From positions 1 to 48,993 of the forward strand of contig NZ_BBQH01000084.1 in the NCBI RefSeq assembly GCF_018397995.1: 48,993 bases of DNA, written 5' to 3'. Numbering within the stretch: the first letter of the stretch is position 1; each line of letters opens with the position of its first letter. This DNA comes from Rhizomonospora bruguierae (GTDB lineage: Bacteria > Actinomycetota > Actinomycetes > Mycobacteriales > Micromonosporaceae). The position numbers and the translations under genes were made by a program. The notes beneath the pieces are model-generated. The model saw only the letters and a program-made list of their open reading frames with translations, searched no databases and had not been told where the DNA came from. Below are positions 33,402-41,422 of the stretch, piece by piece.

Positions 33402-35237
33402 TCAGCGGATGGTGAAGTCGTCGTGGTAGCCGACCTTGGCCAGCTCGATCCTGCCGTCGGGCAGCACCCAGTAGTGCAGCCGCCGCGCCGCCGCGGTGCG
33501 CACCTGCAGGCTCGCACGGTAGGCGCGAGCGCCGTCGTGCCTGGTGCGCTGCGCGGAGCCGCCGCCGTCGGCGGACCGCAGCGCATGCACCTGCAGGCCG
33601 GATCGGTCGGCAGCCCGGCCGGAGACCACCTCCGCGCAGACCTGCATCACCCGTTCCCGGCTCACGCCTTCCAGATTGTCGAGCGAGGCCGCGAAGTCGG
33701 GCCCGATCACCGGCTCGCGCCAGGGGTAGCGCGCGCGGTCCGCCTTACTCGTCTGGCGCAGCCAACTCGACCGGATGGCGGCTCGCAGCCGGTCCGACTC
33801 CGGGACCAGGGCCGCGAGCTCCGCGTCCAGCCGCCGCGCCCGGGTGCGTTGGCGCTTGGCCTCCACGTTCGCCCGGCGCAGGGCCTCGGCGCTCCGGCGC
33901 GCATCCTCACCCGCCGAGCGCGCCTGCTCGGCGAGCCGGTCTTGTTCACGTACCGCGTCGGCCAGCATGCCTCGCAGCCGGTGGATCTCGACCCGCGCGG
34001 CGTCCAGGGCCTGCTGGCTGGAGCCGCTGACGCGCTCGTACTCCTGCTCGACCGACCGCAGTGCCCGGTCGTGCAGTTCGATCAGGTCCACCTCCAGTTC
34101 GTGCCGCAGCTCGGCCGCCTGGGCGCGCAGCTTCACCAGCCGGCGCTCGGTGTCGCCCAGCAGATCTTCGGTGCGGCGGTGCATGTACGCCGCCCGCCGG
34201 ACCGCGTCCTCAAGCCGGTCCAGCTCGGTGAACTCCTCGGCCGGATCCCCCGGGGACACGGTCGCGGCGCGGCCGGTGCGCTCCCAGGCCAGCACGGCCG
34301 GATCCGACTCGGCCAGGTCCGGCAGTTCGACGGCGGGTGTGGGTGGCGCCAGCCAGGGCGGGCCGTCCGGGAGCAGGGCGGCGGCCACGGCCGGCCCCGC
34401 GCCCACGCCCCGCAGGGTCAGCCTGACCGTCTGGCCATCGGTGTCCAGCAGCCGCGCGTCCACGAGATCGCCCACTGCCAGCCGTTTGTCGGGGTGCCCG
34501 ACCCATTCGTCGGCGAGTTCGCTGACCGGGACCAGCCCGGTCAAGCCGGGAAGCACATCGACGACCGCGCCGAGCCGGTGCAGCCGCCACACCCGGCAAC
34601 GCAGGACGGTGCCAGCGGGGTAGCCCTCGCTCAGTCTCCGACGGACATCCGGCTCGAACGGCAGCAGCGAGCCCTGGCCCGGCAGTCCCTGTGCCGGCTC
34701 CTTCAGCACCAGCACGCGGACCGGCTGCCCGGGCCGCAGGACCCGGTCGGCGGCAAGGCCGTGGGTGTTGGACTCCTCGCGCGCGACGATCACGGTGCCG
34801 CCGCCGGCCAGCCGCAGCGTCGCGGCGTTCTCGTCTGCGGTGGCCACCACGGCCGCGCGCTCCTGCCGGGGCCTGCGGTCCAGCGCGGCGCGCACCCATT
34901 CGGCGACCAGCGCGGGATCTCGGTCGGCGTCCAGAAGCAGCAGTGGATGGCCGCCGGACCCGGCCTCCGGTGCCGGCCACCAGATCCGGACGGCGTCGCC
35001 GTATACGTCCAGGCCAGCGGGCAGGCGATGTTTGAGCTCCCAGGTCGCCTCGCCGGTGACCACCGTGCGCACCAGCGCGGCTCCGTCCGCCGCACGATCC
35101 AGCAGATCCGGTGGTATCAGGGGCGTTTCACGATCAGCAGCCATGCAGACGACCAGCAACGGGACGCTGCGGGCGTGATCCAGCACCTCCTCGGCGAGCC
35201 CGGCTGCGGCGGCCCGCGAGCGGATGGGGTCCTCCAT
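33402..35237 (-). CDS. S1-domain, coiled-coil protein with a RelE-like C-terminus, function unknown
   Basis: A 611-residue cytosolic protein. Residues about 1-200 are unrecognised alpha/beta sequence. About 205-270 form an S1/OB RNA-binding fold (GTVLRCRVWRLHRLGAVVDV, then LTGLVPVSELADEW). About 330-500 are a long charged coiled coil. The last 100 residues (GPDFAASLDNLEGVSRERVM to LHYWVLPDGRIELAKVGYHD) look like a RelE/ParE-type fold. The start at 35237 is preferred over a Met 19 codons upstream because TATGAT lies seven bases before it and the longer start would place the operator inside the gene. It may sense or handle RNA, or protect ribosomes; no pathway role can be assigned. Confidence 0.6.
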   Translation of the reverse strand: MEDPIRSRAAAAGLAEEVLDHARSVPLLVVCMAADRETPLIPPDLLDRAADGAALVRTVVTGEATWELKHRLPAGLDVYGDAVRIWWPAPEAGSGGHPLLLLDADRDPALVAEWVRAALDRRPRQERAAVVATADENAATLRLAGGGTVIVAREESNTHGLAADRVLRPGQPVRVLVLKEPAQGLPGQGSLLPFEPDVRRRLSEGYPAGTVLRCRVWRLHRLGAVVDVLPGLTGLVPVSELADEWVGHPDKRLAVGDLVDARLLDTDGQTVRLTLRGVGAGPAVAAALLPDGPPWLAPPTPAVELPDLAESDPAVLAWERTGRAATVSPGDPAEEFTELDRLEDAVRRAAYMHRRTEDLLGDTERRLVKLRAQAAELRHELEVDLIELHDRALRSVEQEYERVSGSSQQALDAARVEIHRLRGMLADAVREQDRLAEQARSAGEDARRSAEALRRANVEAKRQRTRARRLDAELAALVPESDRLRAAIRSSWLRQTSKADRARYPWREPVIGPDFAASLDNLEGVSRERVMQVCAEVVSGRAADRSGLQVHALRSADGGGSAQRTRHDGARAYRASLQVRTAAARRLHYWVLPDGRIELAKVGYHDDFTIR

Positions 35238-35244
35238 ACCGGGC

Positions 35245-35250
35245 ATCATA
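35245..35250 (-). promoter_or_regulatory. -10 element of leaderless promoter of the S1-domain protein gene
   Basis: TATGAT on the minus strand, seven bases before the ATG at 35237. Confidence 0.5.
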
Positions 35251-35275
35251 CGGAAACCGCCGAGATACTTGAGCA

Positions 35276-35287
35276 GTTGGCAACTAT
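35276..35287. promoter_or_regulatory. Putative operator GTTGGCAACTAT, copy 2
   Basis: Identical 12-mer to 33358-33369, here between the divergent S1-protein gene and the YcaO operon. In this position a bound regulator could control both directions. Confidence 0.55.
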
Positions 35288-35306
35288 CTGCCATGCTTCT
35301 TCCACC

Positions 35307-35339
35307 ATGGACTTCGATCTGCTGCGGGGTGTGGGCTGA
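35307..35339 (+). CDS. Possible 10-codon leader ORF coupled to the YcaO gene
   Basis: ATG at 35307 reads MDFDLLRGVG and stops at 35337-35339, sharing one base with the YcaO ATG (TGATG). No clear Shine-Dalgarno precedes the YcaO ATG other than sequence within this mini-ORF, so terminating ribosomes may re-initiate there. Conservation in relatives would decide whether it is real. Confidence 0.3.
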   Translation: MDFDLLRGVG

Positions 35340-36622
35340 TGCTGGACGTTGTGGCGCTGCTGGACCCCGCGGCCGGTCTGGTCACCAGCGCACAGGTCGT
35401 ACCGCCCGCGGCGGGCGAAAGCCCATTCTGGCGATACGCCCTGGAACTGGACTGCGGACATCACAGCATGACGCGGGACCGCGGTGAGCTGGACCCCTGC
35501 GTCGCGGGGGCATGTGCGTCAACGCGGACACGTGCCGTGGTGCGGGCCGCGGGAGAAGCGGTCGAGCGGTTGGCACTGCACGCCGTCGCCGATCTTTCGG
35601 TCACCGCCACCGAACTCGGCGACAAGGCGCTGCGCTATTGGGATCCGGCCGTCGCCCTGGCGGATCCGCCCGGACCCGAGCGGTCGCTGCGCTGGTTTAC
35701 CGCCACCAGGCTCCTCGACGGCTCTCCGCGGTTCGTGCCGGACGGCCTGGTGGTGTACCCGGCCGGCGGCGGGCAGGCCGGATTCGACCCCGGACCCTCA
35801 GGGGCCGCGTCCGGAGTTGGGTACTGGCCGGCGCTGCACAGCGCTCTGCTGGAGACGGTCGAGCGCGACGCCGTGATCGTCGGATGGGCACGGCAGCAAC
35901 GGCTTTGGCGGGTCGACGTGGACGCGGAGCTGGCGGCGGCGCCGGCCGACCCGGAATGGGCGGAGCTGCGCCGGTCTGTCGGCCTGGTCCGCAGGGTCGG
36001 GCTGGACGTGCTGTTCGCCCGGATTCCGCTGGCGCTGCCCGGCCTGACCTGCGTCGTGGGCGGTGTCCGGGGCGCCGGCCGGTTCCATCCGCTGATCTCC
36101 CTGGGGGCCAAGGTGTCCTGGCACCCGGCCGCCGCCCTCTACGGCGCCCTGCACGAAAGCATGCAGCTGTACCCCGCGCTGCTGCACTTCGAGACCCCTG
36201 ACGACCACCGGGAAGTCGTGGTCACCGAATCCGACCGGATGCGATTCCTGGCCTCCGCCTCCGGCCCACCGGCGCTGTCGGGGTGGCTCGATGACGCGGT
36301 GCCCCACCAGGTGCCGGCGACACCCGGCGAACCCGAGGCGGAGGGCATCCAGGCACAGACGGAGATCCTGGTCGCCAGGCTGTTGGCGGACGGGCTCGAC
36401 CCCTACCTGGTCGATCTAAGTTCGCAGCTGCCCCCGCGGGTGCGGGCGCTGGGCTGGTCCGCGGTCAAGGTCGTTCCGGTCGGCTACCAGCCGCTGCGGA
36501 TCGACGAGCGCATGACCTCGGGTTGGCACCGTGGACGGCTGGCGAGCCTGGAGGTCCGCACCGGATCCACCGCGCGCTGTGACCCGCAGGATCCCTGCCC
36601 GCTCCCACACCCGCTGCCCTGA
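35339..36622 (+). CDS. YcaO-domain enzyme 1 with PxPxP-like C-terminus
   Basis: A 427-residue YcaO protein, the ATP-dependent superfamily that activates peptide backbone amides. The nucleotide/Mg ligands lie in RAAGEAVER (E73, E76), SALLETVERDA (E172, E175) and GALHESMQ. The chain ends PLPHPLP, which matches the PxPxP tail of azoline-forming YcaOs (McbD/SagD/LynD type) and is absent from the second YcaO here. That subclass normally needs an E1-like partner, and none is visible in the window. The N-terminal 45 residues contain Cys and His but no clear zinc knuckle. It heads the second plus-strand operon. Confidence 0.82.
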   Translation: MLDVVALLDPAAGLVTSAQVVPPAAGESPFWRYALELDCGHHSMTRDRGELDPCVAGACASTRTRAVVRAAGEAVERLALHAVADLSVTATELGDKALRYWDPAVALADPPGPERSLRWFTATRLLDGSPRFVPDGLVVYPAGGGQAGFDPGPSGAASGVGYWPALHSALLETVERDAVIVGWARQQRLWRVDVDAELAAAPADPEWAELRRSVGLVRRVGLDVLFARIPLALPGLTCVVGGVRGAGRFHPLISLGAKVSWHPAAALYGALHESMQLYPALLHFETPDDHREVVVTESDRMRFLASASGPPALSGWLDDAVPHQVPATPGEPEAEGIQAQTEILVARLLADGLDPYLVDLSSQLPPRVRALGWSAVKVVPVGYQPLRIDERMTSGWHRGRLASLEVRTGSTARCDPQDPCPLPHPLP

Positions 36623-36708
36623 CCGCTCCCGTATCGACTGGCCGACGCCACCGGCGAACCCGATTACCCGGGAGGGCCCCGGGGGCCGAGCGAAAGAACA
36701 GGTACTCG

Positions 36709-37590
36709 ATGCTACGGATCGACGGACTCCATAAGACCTACGGCGGCGACAAGGCCGCACTCGACAGCGTGTCCTTCAGCGTCGGCGCCGGCGAGATCTT
36801 CGGCTTCATCGGACCCAACGGCGCCGGAAAGTCAACGACCATGCGGATCCTGATGGGCGTGCTCGAACCCACCTCCGGCAGCATTACGTGGAATGGCCGG
36901 CCGATCGACCGGGGCGTGCGGCGCACCTTCGGGTATATGCCGGAAGAACGCGGGCTATACCAGAAGATGAAGGTCCGCGAGCAGATCCGCTGGTTCGGCC
37001 GGCTGTACGGGTTGGTGGCGGCGGAGTCCCGCCGTGAAACCGACGCGCTGATCGACCGGCTGAACCTCGGCGCATTCAGCGAAAAGGAAGTGCAGGCACT
37101 CTCGCTGGGCAATCAACAGCGGGTGCAACTGGCCGTAGCGCTGGTCCACCGGCCCCGGCTCCTCGTCCTGGACGAGCCGTTCTCCGGCCTCGACCCGGGC
37201 GGCGTCGACGACCTGGCCGCCCTGCTGCGGGAACGGCGGGACGACGGCGTCTCCATCATCTTCTCCAGTCATCAGCTCGAACTGGTCGAGCGGATGATCG
37301 ACGCCCTGGGCATCATCGACCAGGGCCGCATGATCGCGACGGGGACCGTGGACGAGCTACAAGAGCGAAATGGCCGACGGCTGCGGGTGGCGCTGCGCGA
37401 CGCGAAGCCGGGCTGGACCGGCCGGGTGCCGGGCCGGGTATTCGATGCCCGGGGCGGCGAGTACCTGATCGACGCTGCCGGCAGCACCCCCCGCGATGTC
37501 CTGGTCGCCCTCATGCGCGAGGGCGACGTGGAGCAGTTCGGCTGGGACCGGCCGCAACTCGTGGAGATCTTCCGGGAGATGGTCGCATGA
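36709..37590 (+). CDS. ABC transporter ATP-binding protein (NatA-like)
   Basis: A 293-residue ATPase: Walker A GPNGAGKST (about residues 37-45), Q-loop region with GYMPEERGLYQKMKV, signature LSLGNQQRVQLA, Walker B LLVLDEPFSGLDP and H-loop SSHQLELVE. The PEERGLY motif is typical of the NatA/sodium-export and drug-export group. The stop overlaps the start of the permease gene. A second exporter inside the cluster. Confidence 0.88.
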   Translation: MLRIDGLHKTYGGDKAALDSVSFSVGAGEIFGFIGPNGAGKSTTMRILMGVLEPTSGSITWNGRPIDRGVRRTFGYMPEERGLYQKMKVREQIRWFGRLYGLVAAESRRETDALIDRLNLGAFSEKEVQALSLGNQQRVQLAVALVHRPRLLVLDEPFSGLDPGGVDDLAALLRERRDDGVSIIFSSHQLELVERMIDALGIIDQGRMIATGTVDELQERNGRRLRVALRDAKPGWTGRVPGRVFDARGGEYLIDAAGSTPRDVLVALMREGDVEQFGWDRPQLVEIFREMVA

Positions 37591-38750
37591 ACGGCGTGCT
37601 GATGGTCGGCTGGCGCGAGCTCGCGTTGCAGTTGCGGTCCAAGGGATTCCTCATCGGGGCGCTGGCCTCGGTGGTGATTGTTGTTGCGGCAGTTGCCATC
37701 CCGACGATCGTCGGGCGGGACAGCACCTACCGGATCGGGCTGGTCGGTCGGTCGAGCCAGGTGCTGGCCGCCCCGATCCAGTCCCTCGCCGACGGATCCG
37801 GCGTGCAGGTGCACCTCTCGTCGCCGGCCGACGAGTCCGCGGCCCGGGCCGCACTGTCCGATGGCGACCTGGACGCGGTGGTCATCGACGACGCGCGGTT
37901 GCTCGCCGACGGTCCGGCGGACCGCATGCTCGCCGGGCTGATCCAGGGCGCACACCAGGCGGTTCACCTGGGTGGCCGGCTCGCCGAGCTGGGCCTGTCC
38001 GATGGGCAGATCGAGAGCACGCTGCGGGTGGCGCCGTTGTCGGAGGTGTCGGTCGCCAACGGCGACGGCTACGAGGGAACCCGGCAGGCGATGGTAATGA
38101 TGATCATGTTGGTGCTGCTGTTCCTGTTCATGACAGCGCCGCTCGGCGTCGCCGCCGGAGTCGTCGAGGAGAAGAGCAGCCGAATCGTCGAGAGCCTGTT
38201 CATCGCATTACGCCCGTGGCAGCTGCTGACCGGAAAGCTGTTCGCCTTCGGGCTTCTCGGATTGATCCAGTTGACGGTTGTCGTGGCCGCCGGGCTCGGC
38301 ACCGCCCTCTCGGTCGGACTGGCCGACGACCTGCCGCCGGGTATGCCGGGGATTATCGGAATAACCTACGTGGCCTACGTCTTCGGGTTCCTGCTCTATG
38401 GCGCGATGGCCGCGGCCCTCGGCTCGCTGGTCGCCCGGCAGGAGGAGACCAACAGCGCCCTGGGACCGGTGACGGCGGCCGTCGTACTCAGCTACCTGGC
38501 CGCATTCGTGGTGAGCTCCCAGCCCGGGCTGGCGATCACGGACGTGCTCACCATCCTCCCGCCGGTCTCCACCTTCGCCCTGCCGGTACAGATCGCCTCC
38601 GGCCAGGCCGCTGCCTGGCAGGTGGTCGCCGGGCTCGCGCTACTGGTGCTGGCCATCATCGCGGTGATCGTGCTGGGTGCCCGCATCTTCGAGCGTTCGG
38701 TGCTGCGAACCGGTGGCCGCATCAAAATCCTGGAAGCGATCAAGGGGTGA
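37587..38750 (+). CDS. ABC transporter permease (NatB-like, ABC-2 family)
   Basis: A 387-residue permease: helix 1 (about residues 20-40), a large extracytoplasmic domain (about 45-160), then five helices between 165 and 375, with the ABC-2 signature GVVEEKSSRIVESL just after helix 2. This layout is that of NatB-type exporters. ATGA overlap with its ATPase; the tfuA gene follows after six bases. Confidence 0.85.
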   Translation: MNGVLMVGWRELALQLRSKGFLIGALASVVIVVAAVAIPTIVGRDSTYRIGLVGRSSQVLAAPIQSLADGSGVQVHLSSPADESAARAALSDGDLDAVVIDDARLLADGPADRMLAGLIQGAHQAVHLGGRLAELGLSDGQIESTLRVAPLSEVSVANGDGYEGTRQAMVMMIMLVLLFLFMTAPLGVAAGVVEEKSSRIVESLFIALRPWQLLTGKLFAFGLLGLIQLTVVVAAGLGTALSVGLADDLPPGMPGIIGITYVAYVFGFLLYGAMAAALGSLVARQEETNSALGPVTAAVVLSYLAAFVVSSQPGLAITDVLTILPPVSTFALPVQIASGQAAAWQVVAGLALLVLAIIAVIVLGARIFERSVLRTGGRIKILEAIKG

Positions 38751-38756
38751 TGAGAC

Positions 38757-40142
38757 ATGGTTGAACGTCATGCATCCGGCGGTGAACTCGCCCCGGCACA
38801 CGTGTTCGTTGGCCCCACCCTGCCCGCACCGGAGGTCCGTGCCGCGTTGCCCAACGCGGTCGTTCACCCGCCGGTAGCGCACGGCGACCTTCTGGGACTG
38901 GACGTCGGCGCCGGCGACGTGGTGGTGATCATCGACGGGTACTACCACCAGCGGGCACCGGTGCGGCACAAGGAGATCCTCGACCTGCTCGACCGAGGGA
39001 CCGTGGTGGTCGGCTGCGCGAGCATGGGGGCGCTGCGAGCTGCCGAGCTCCACCCGTACGGCATGATCGGCACCGGCCGGGTCTTCCAGATGTACCGCGA
39101 CGGCGAGATCGAGGGCGACGACGAGGTCGCGGTCGCCCACCTACAGGGCGACGCCTACGCGGCCCGGAACGCGCCACTGGTCAACGTGCGGCACGCCGTG
39201 GCCAGTGCCGTCACGGCGGGCGCACTACATCTCGACGAGGCCGTCGGCCTGGTTGACACGGCGAGGTCCCTGCACTACACCGACCGGTCCTGGCAACTGC
39301 TGTACCACACCGCGGCGCAGCAGGTCAGCCAGCGCGCCGCCGACGCGCTGCGCGACCACCTGCGGGAACACCCGCAGGACGGCGACCTCAAGCGCACGGA
39401 CGCGGCCCGCACGCTGGCGGACCTGGACGCGATCGTCGTCGGTGGCAGCAGGGTGCCACTCGGCCATTGGCAGAACCCGCATGTGTACGGCTGGCTGCCG
39501 GAGTTCCGCGGCGACCGCGACGAGGACGGCGACCTGGTCAGCGAAGCCGACCTGCTGCGGCACGAACAGCTCTACGCACCCGGATTCCCGCGCCAGTGGC
39601 GGGATTTCGTCATCGCCGAAGCCGCGGCCGCCCCGGGCATCGCCAGCCCCGCAGGCGATGAGGGTGCCGTGGCGCGGGAGGTGCTGGGCCGCGTCGGGGC
39701 CTTGCCCGGACTGCGTGGGCCAGGCAACGAACTGCTCACGAGGGCCGAGCGAGCCGGGCTGGACGACACCGAGGTCGCCGTGCGGACCCTGGTGCGCTGC
39801 TATCGGCCACCCCGGGGCCTACACGACGTGGTCCACCGAATCTCCGTACCCCCGCGCCGGGCCGCGCAGATCAGGCCGTCAATCCGCCGGGCCCGCGCCC
39901 TCAACGACCAGGTGCTGTGGCGGCAGCGGATCCGGCTGGTCGAGCGGCTCTCGACCACCCGGCTGCGCCGGCACCTGGAGAAACTCTGGCAGTTACCGCC
40001 GGGCGACGAAGAACTACTGCTTGCCGCGGCCCGCGACCGTGGCCTGGCCACGACAGTCGAGGCGCTGGCAACGGTAAGGCCGTATTTCCTGCGCGACGAC
40101 AGTGCGGCGGGCGGCTCGATCTCGGATAAGTGGGGTCTCTGA
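38757..40142 (+). CDS. tfuA: TfuA-domain protein
   Basis: A 461-residue protein whose first 190 residues are the TfuA core: VFVGPTL, VVIIDGYYHQ, PVRHKEILDLL, GCASMGALRAAEL, GMIGTGRVFQMYRDGEI and GDDEVAV. TfuA proteins act with YcaO enzymes to install backbone thioamides (methanogenesis McrA, thioviridamide-type RiPPs), probably by recruiting sulfide donors or allosterically activating the YcaO. The C-terminal 250 residues, helical and Arg-rich, are longer than in a minimal TfuA and unassigned. It directly precedes a YcaO gene (2 bases), the standard thioamidation pair. Confidence 0.87.
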   Translation: MVERHASGGELAPAHVFVGPTLPAPEVRAALPNAVVHPPVAHGDLLGLDVGAGDVVVIIDGYYHQRAPVRHKEILDLLDRGTVVVGCASMGALRAAELHPYGMIGTGRVFQMYRDGEIEGDDEVAVAHLQGDAYAARNAPLVNVRHAVASAVTAGALHLDEAVGLVDTARSLHYTDRSWQLLYHTAAQQVSQRAADALRDHLREHPQDGDLKRTDAARTLADLDAIVVGGSRVPLGHWQNPHVYGWLPEFRGDRDEDGDLVSEADLLRHEQLYAPGFPRQWRDFVIAEAAAAPGIASPAGDEGAVAREVLGRVGALPGLRGPGNELLTRAERAGLDDTEVAVRTLVRCYRPPRGLHDVVHRISVPPRRAAQIRPSIRRARALNDQVLWRQRIRLVERLSTTRLRRHLEKLWQLPPGDEELLLAAARDRGLATTVEALATVRPYFLRDDSAAGGSISDKWGL

Positions 40143-40144
40143 AC

Positions 40145-41380
40145 ATGACCGGAACTGCAAGGCCCGTGGCGGGGCCACCGGCCGGTGCGATGGCTGTCGG
40201 TTCGGCCAGGCCCGGCACGGCCAAGGCATACGTACAGGGCACCCACCGGGTGCGCCGCCCCGAAGAGACCTGGGAGATCATCCGACCCCGGCTCAGCGAC
40301 TTCGGGATAACCCGAATCTCGGACGTCACCGGGCTGGACACCCTCGGCATCCCGGTCGCGATGGCCGCCCGGCCGCTGTCCTGGACGCTGTGCGTCTCGC
40401 AGGGCAAGGGCCAGACCCTCACCCTGGCAAAGGTTTCCGCGGCGATGGAGTGCATCGAACTCTGGCATGCCGAGCACACGCCGCTGCCACTCGCGCACAC
40501 CGACACGCCGGCGGATGCTCTCGGCCTGCCGTACCGGATCAGCGAACTCGGCGTCGTACAGGGTCCGTTCCTGTCCGACCGCGCACCGCTGGATTGGGTG
40601 AACGCGGTCGGCATGATCTCCGGCAAGCCGGTGCCGGTGCCGCGCGATGCCGTGTTCTTCCCGGACCCCCGCACCCAGCACTGGAGCCCGGCGTCGTTGC
40701 GCGCCAACAGCAATGGGCTGGCCTCCGGGAACGTGTGGGAGGAGGCGGCGCTGCACGCGTTGTACGAGATCATCGAGCGAGACGTGCTGTGCCGGCCATC
40801 TCTCAGCGACGTCGCCGCGGCGCCCGCCGTGGACCCCCGCTCCATCCCGGACGAGGTGTGCGCCGGCCTGACCCGGTCGGTGCTGGCCGCCGGCGGCCGC
40901 ATCGCCATCCAGCACCTTCCGAACGCCTTCGGCATCCCCACCTACCGCGCGGTGATCTGGAGCTGGGAGTTCGCCATGCCCTGCGCGGGCTACGGCTCGC
41001 ACTCCGATCCGCTGGTCGCGGTATCGCGGGCGGTCACCGAGGCAGCACAAGGGCGGCTCGCGGCCATCGTCGGCAGCCGGGACGACCTCGAGGACTACTA
41101 CGGATATCTCGAGCGGCCGCGGGCGAAAGCCGAATACCTGTCCCATTTCCCGGCACCAGAAGTCACCTTCGCGGCGCAGACACCGGCCCCGGCCGCGAAA
41201 TTCGAGGACGTCTCCCGGGAACTCAGCTGGTTGGCGGGCGTGGTGTGTGACGTCGTCGGCCAGGAGCCACTGTTGGTGGATCTGACCACCTGTCCCGACC
41301 TCGCGGTGGTCAAGGTGGTCGTCCCCGGAGCGGCGTTCCTGGGCAATCGGGTGCACGCCAAGCTCGAACGCCCGGTCTGA
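40145..41380 (+). CDS. ycaO: YcaO-domain enzyme 2, TfuA-associated
   Basis: A 411-residue YcaO. ATP/Mg ligands appear in SAAMECIELWHAE (E102, E105), HALYEIIERD (E208, E211) and AVSRAVTEAAQGR. The C-terminus ends KLERPV without a PxPxP tail, as in thioamide-forming and stand-alone YcaOs. Paired with TfuA, thioamidation of a peptide bond is the leading hypothesis. ATG at 40145 is chosen just after the tfuA stop; GTG at 40130 is possible. It is the last gene of the operon, followed by a strong hairpin. Confidence 0.88.
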   Translation: MTGTARPVAGPPAGAMAVGSARPGTAKAYVQGTHRVRRPEETWEIIRPRLSDFGITRISDVTGLDTLGIPVAMAARPLSWTLCVSQGKGQTLTLAKVSAAMECIELWHAEHTPLPLAHTDTPADALGLPYRISELGVVQGPFLSDRAPLDWVNAVGMISGKPVPVPRDAVFFPDPRTQHWSPASLRANSNGLASGNVWEEAALHALYEIIERDVLCRPSLSDVAAAPAVDPRSIPDEVCAGLTRSVLAAGGRIAIQHLPNAFGIPTYRAVIWSWEFAMPCAGYGSHSDPLVAVSRAVTEAAQGRLAAIVGSRDDLEDYYGYLERPRAKAEYLSHFPAPEVTFAAQTPAPAAKFEDVSRELSWLAGVVCDVVGQEPLLVDLTTCPDLAVVKVVVPGAAFLGNRVHAKLERPV

Positions 41381-41383
41381 GGC

Positions 41384-41418
41384 GGCATCCGCTGCCCGGT
41401 GCACGGGCAGCGGATGCC
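41384..41418. terminator. Bidirectional terminator hairpin
   Basis: A perfect 15-bp stem (41384-41398 with 41404-41418) and 5-base loop, four bases after the YcaO stop and four bases before the end of the convergent methyltransferase gene, so it can serve both. Confidence 0.8.
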
Positions 41419-41422
41419 CGGC

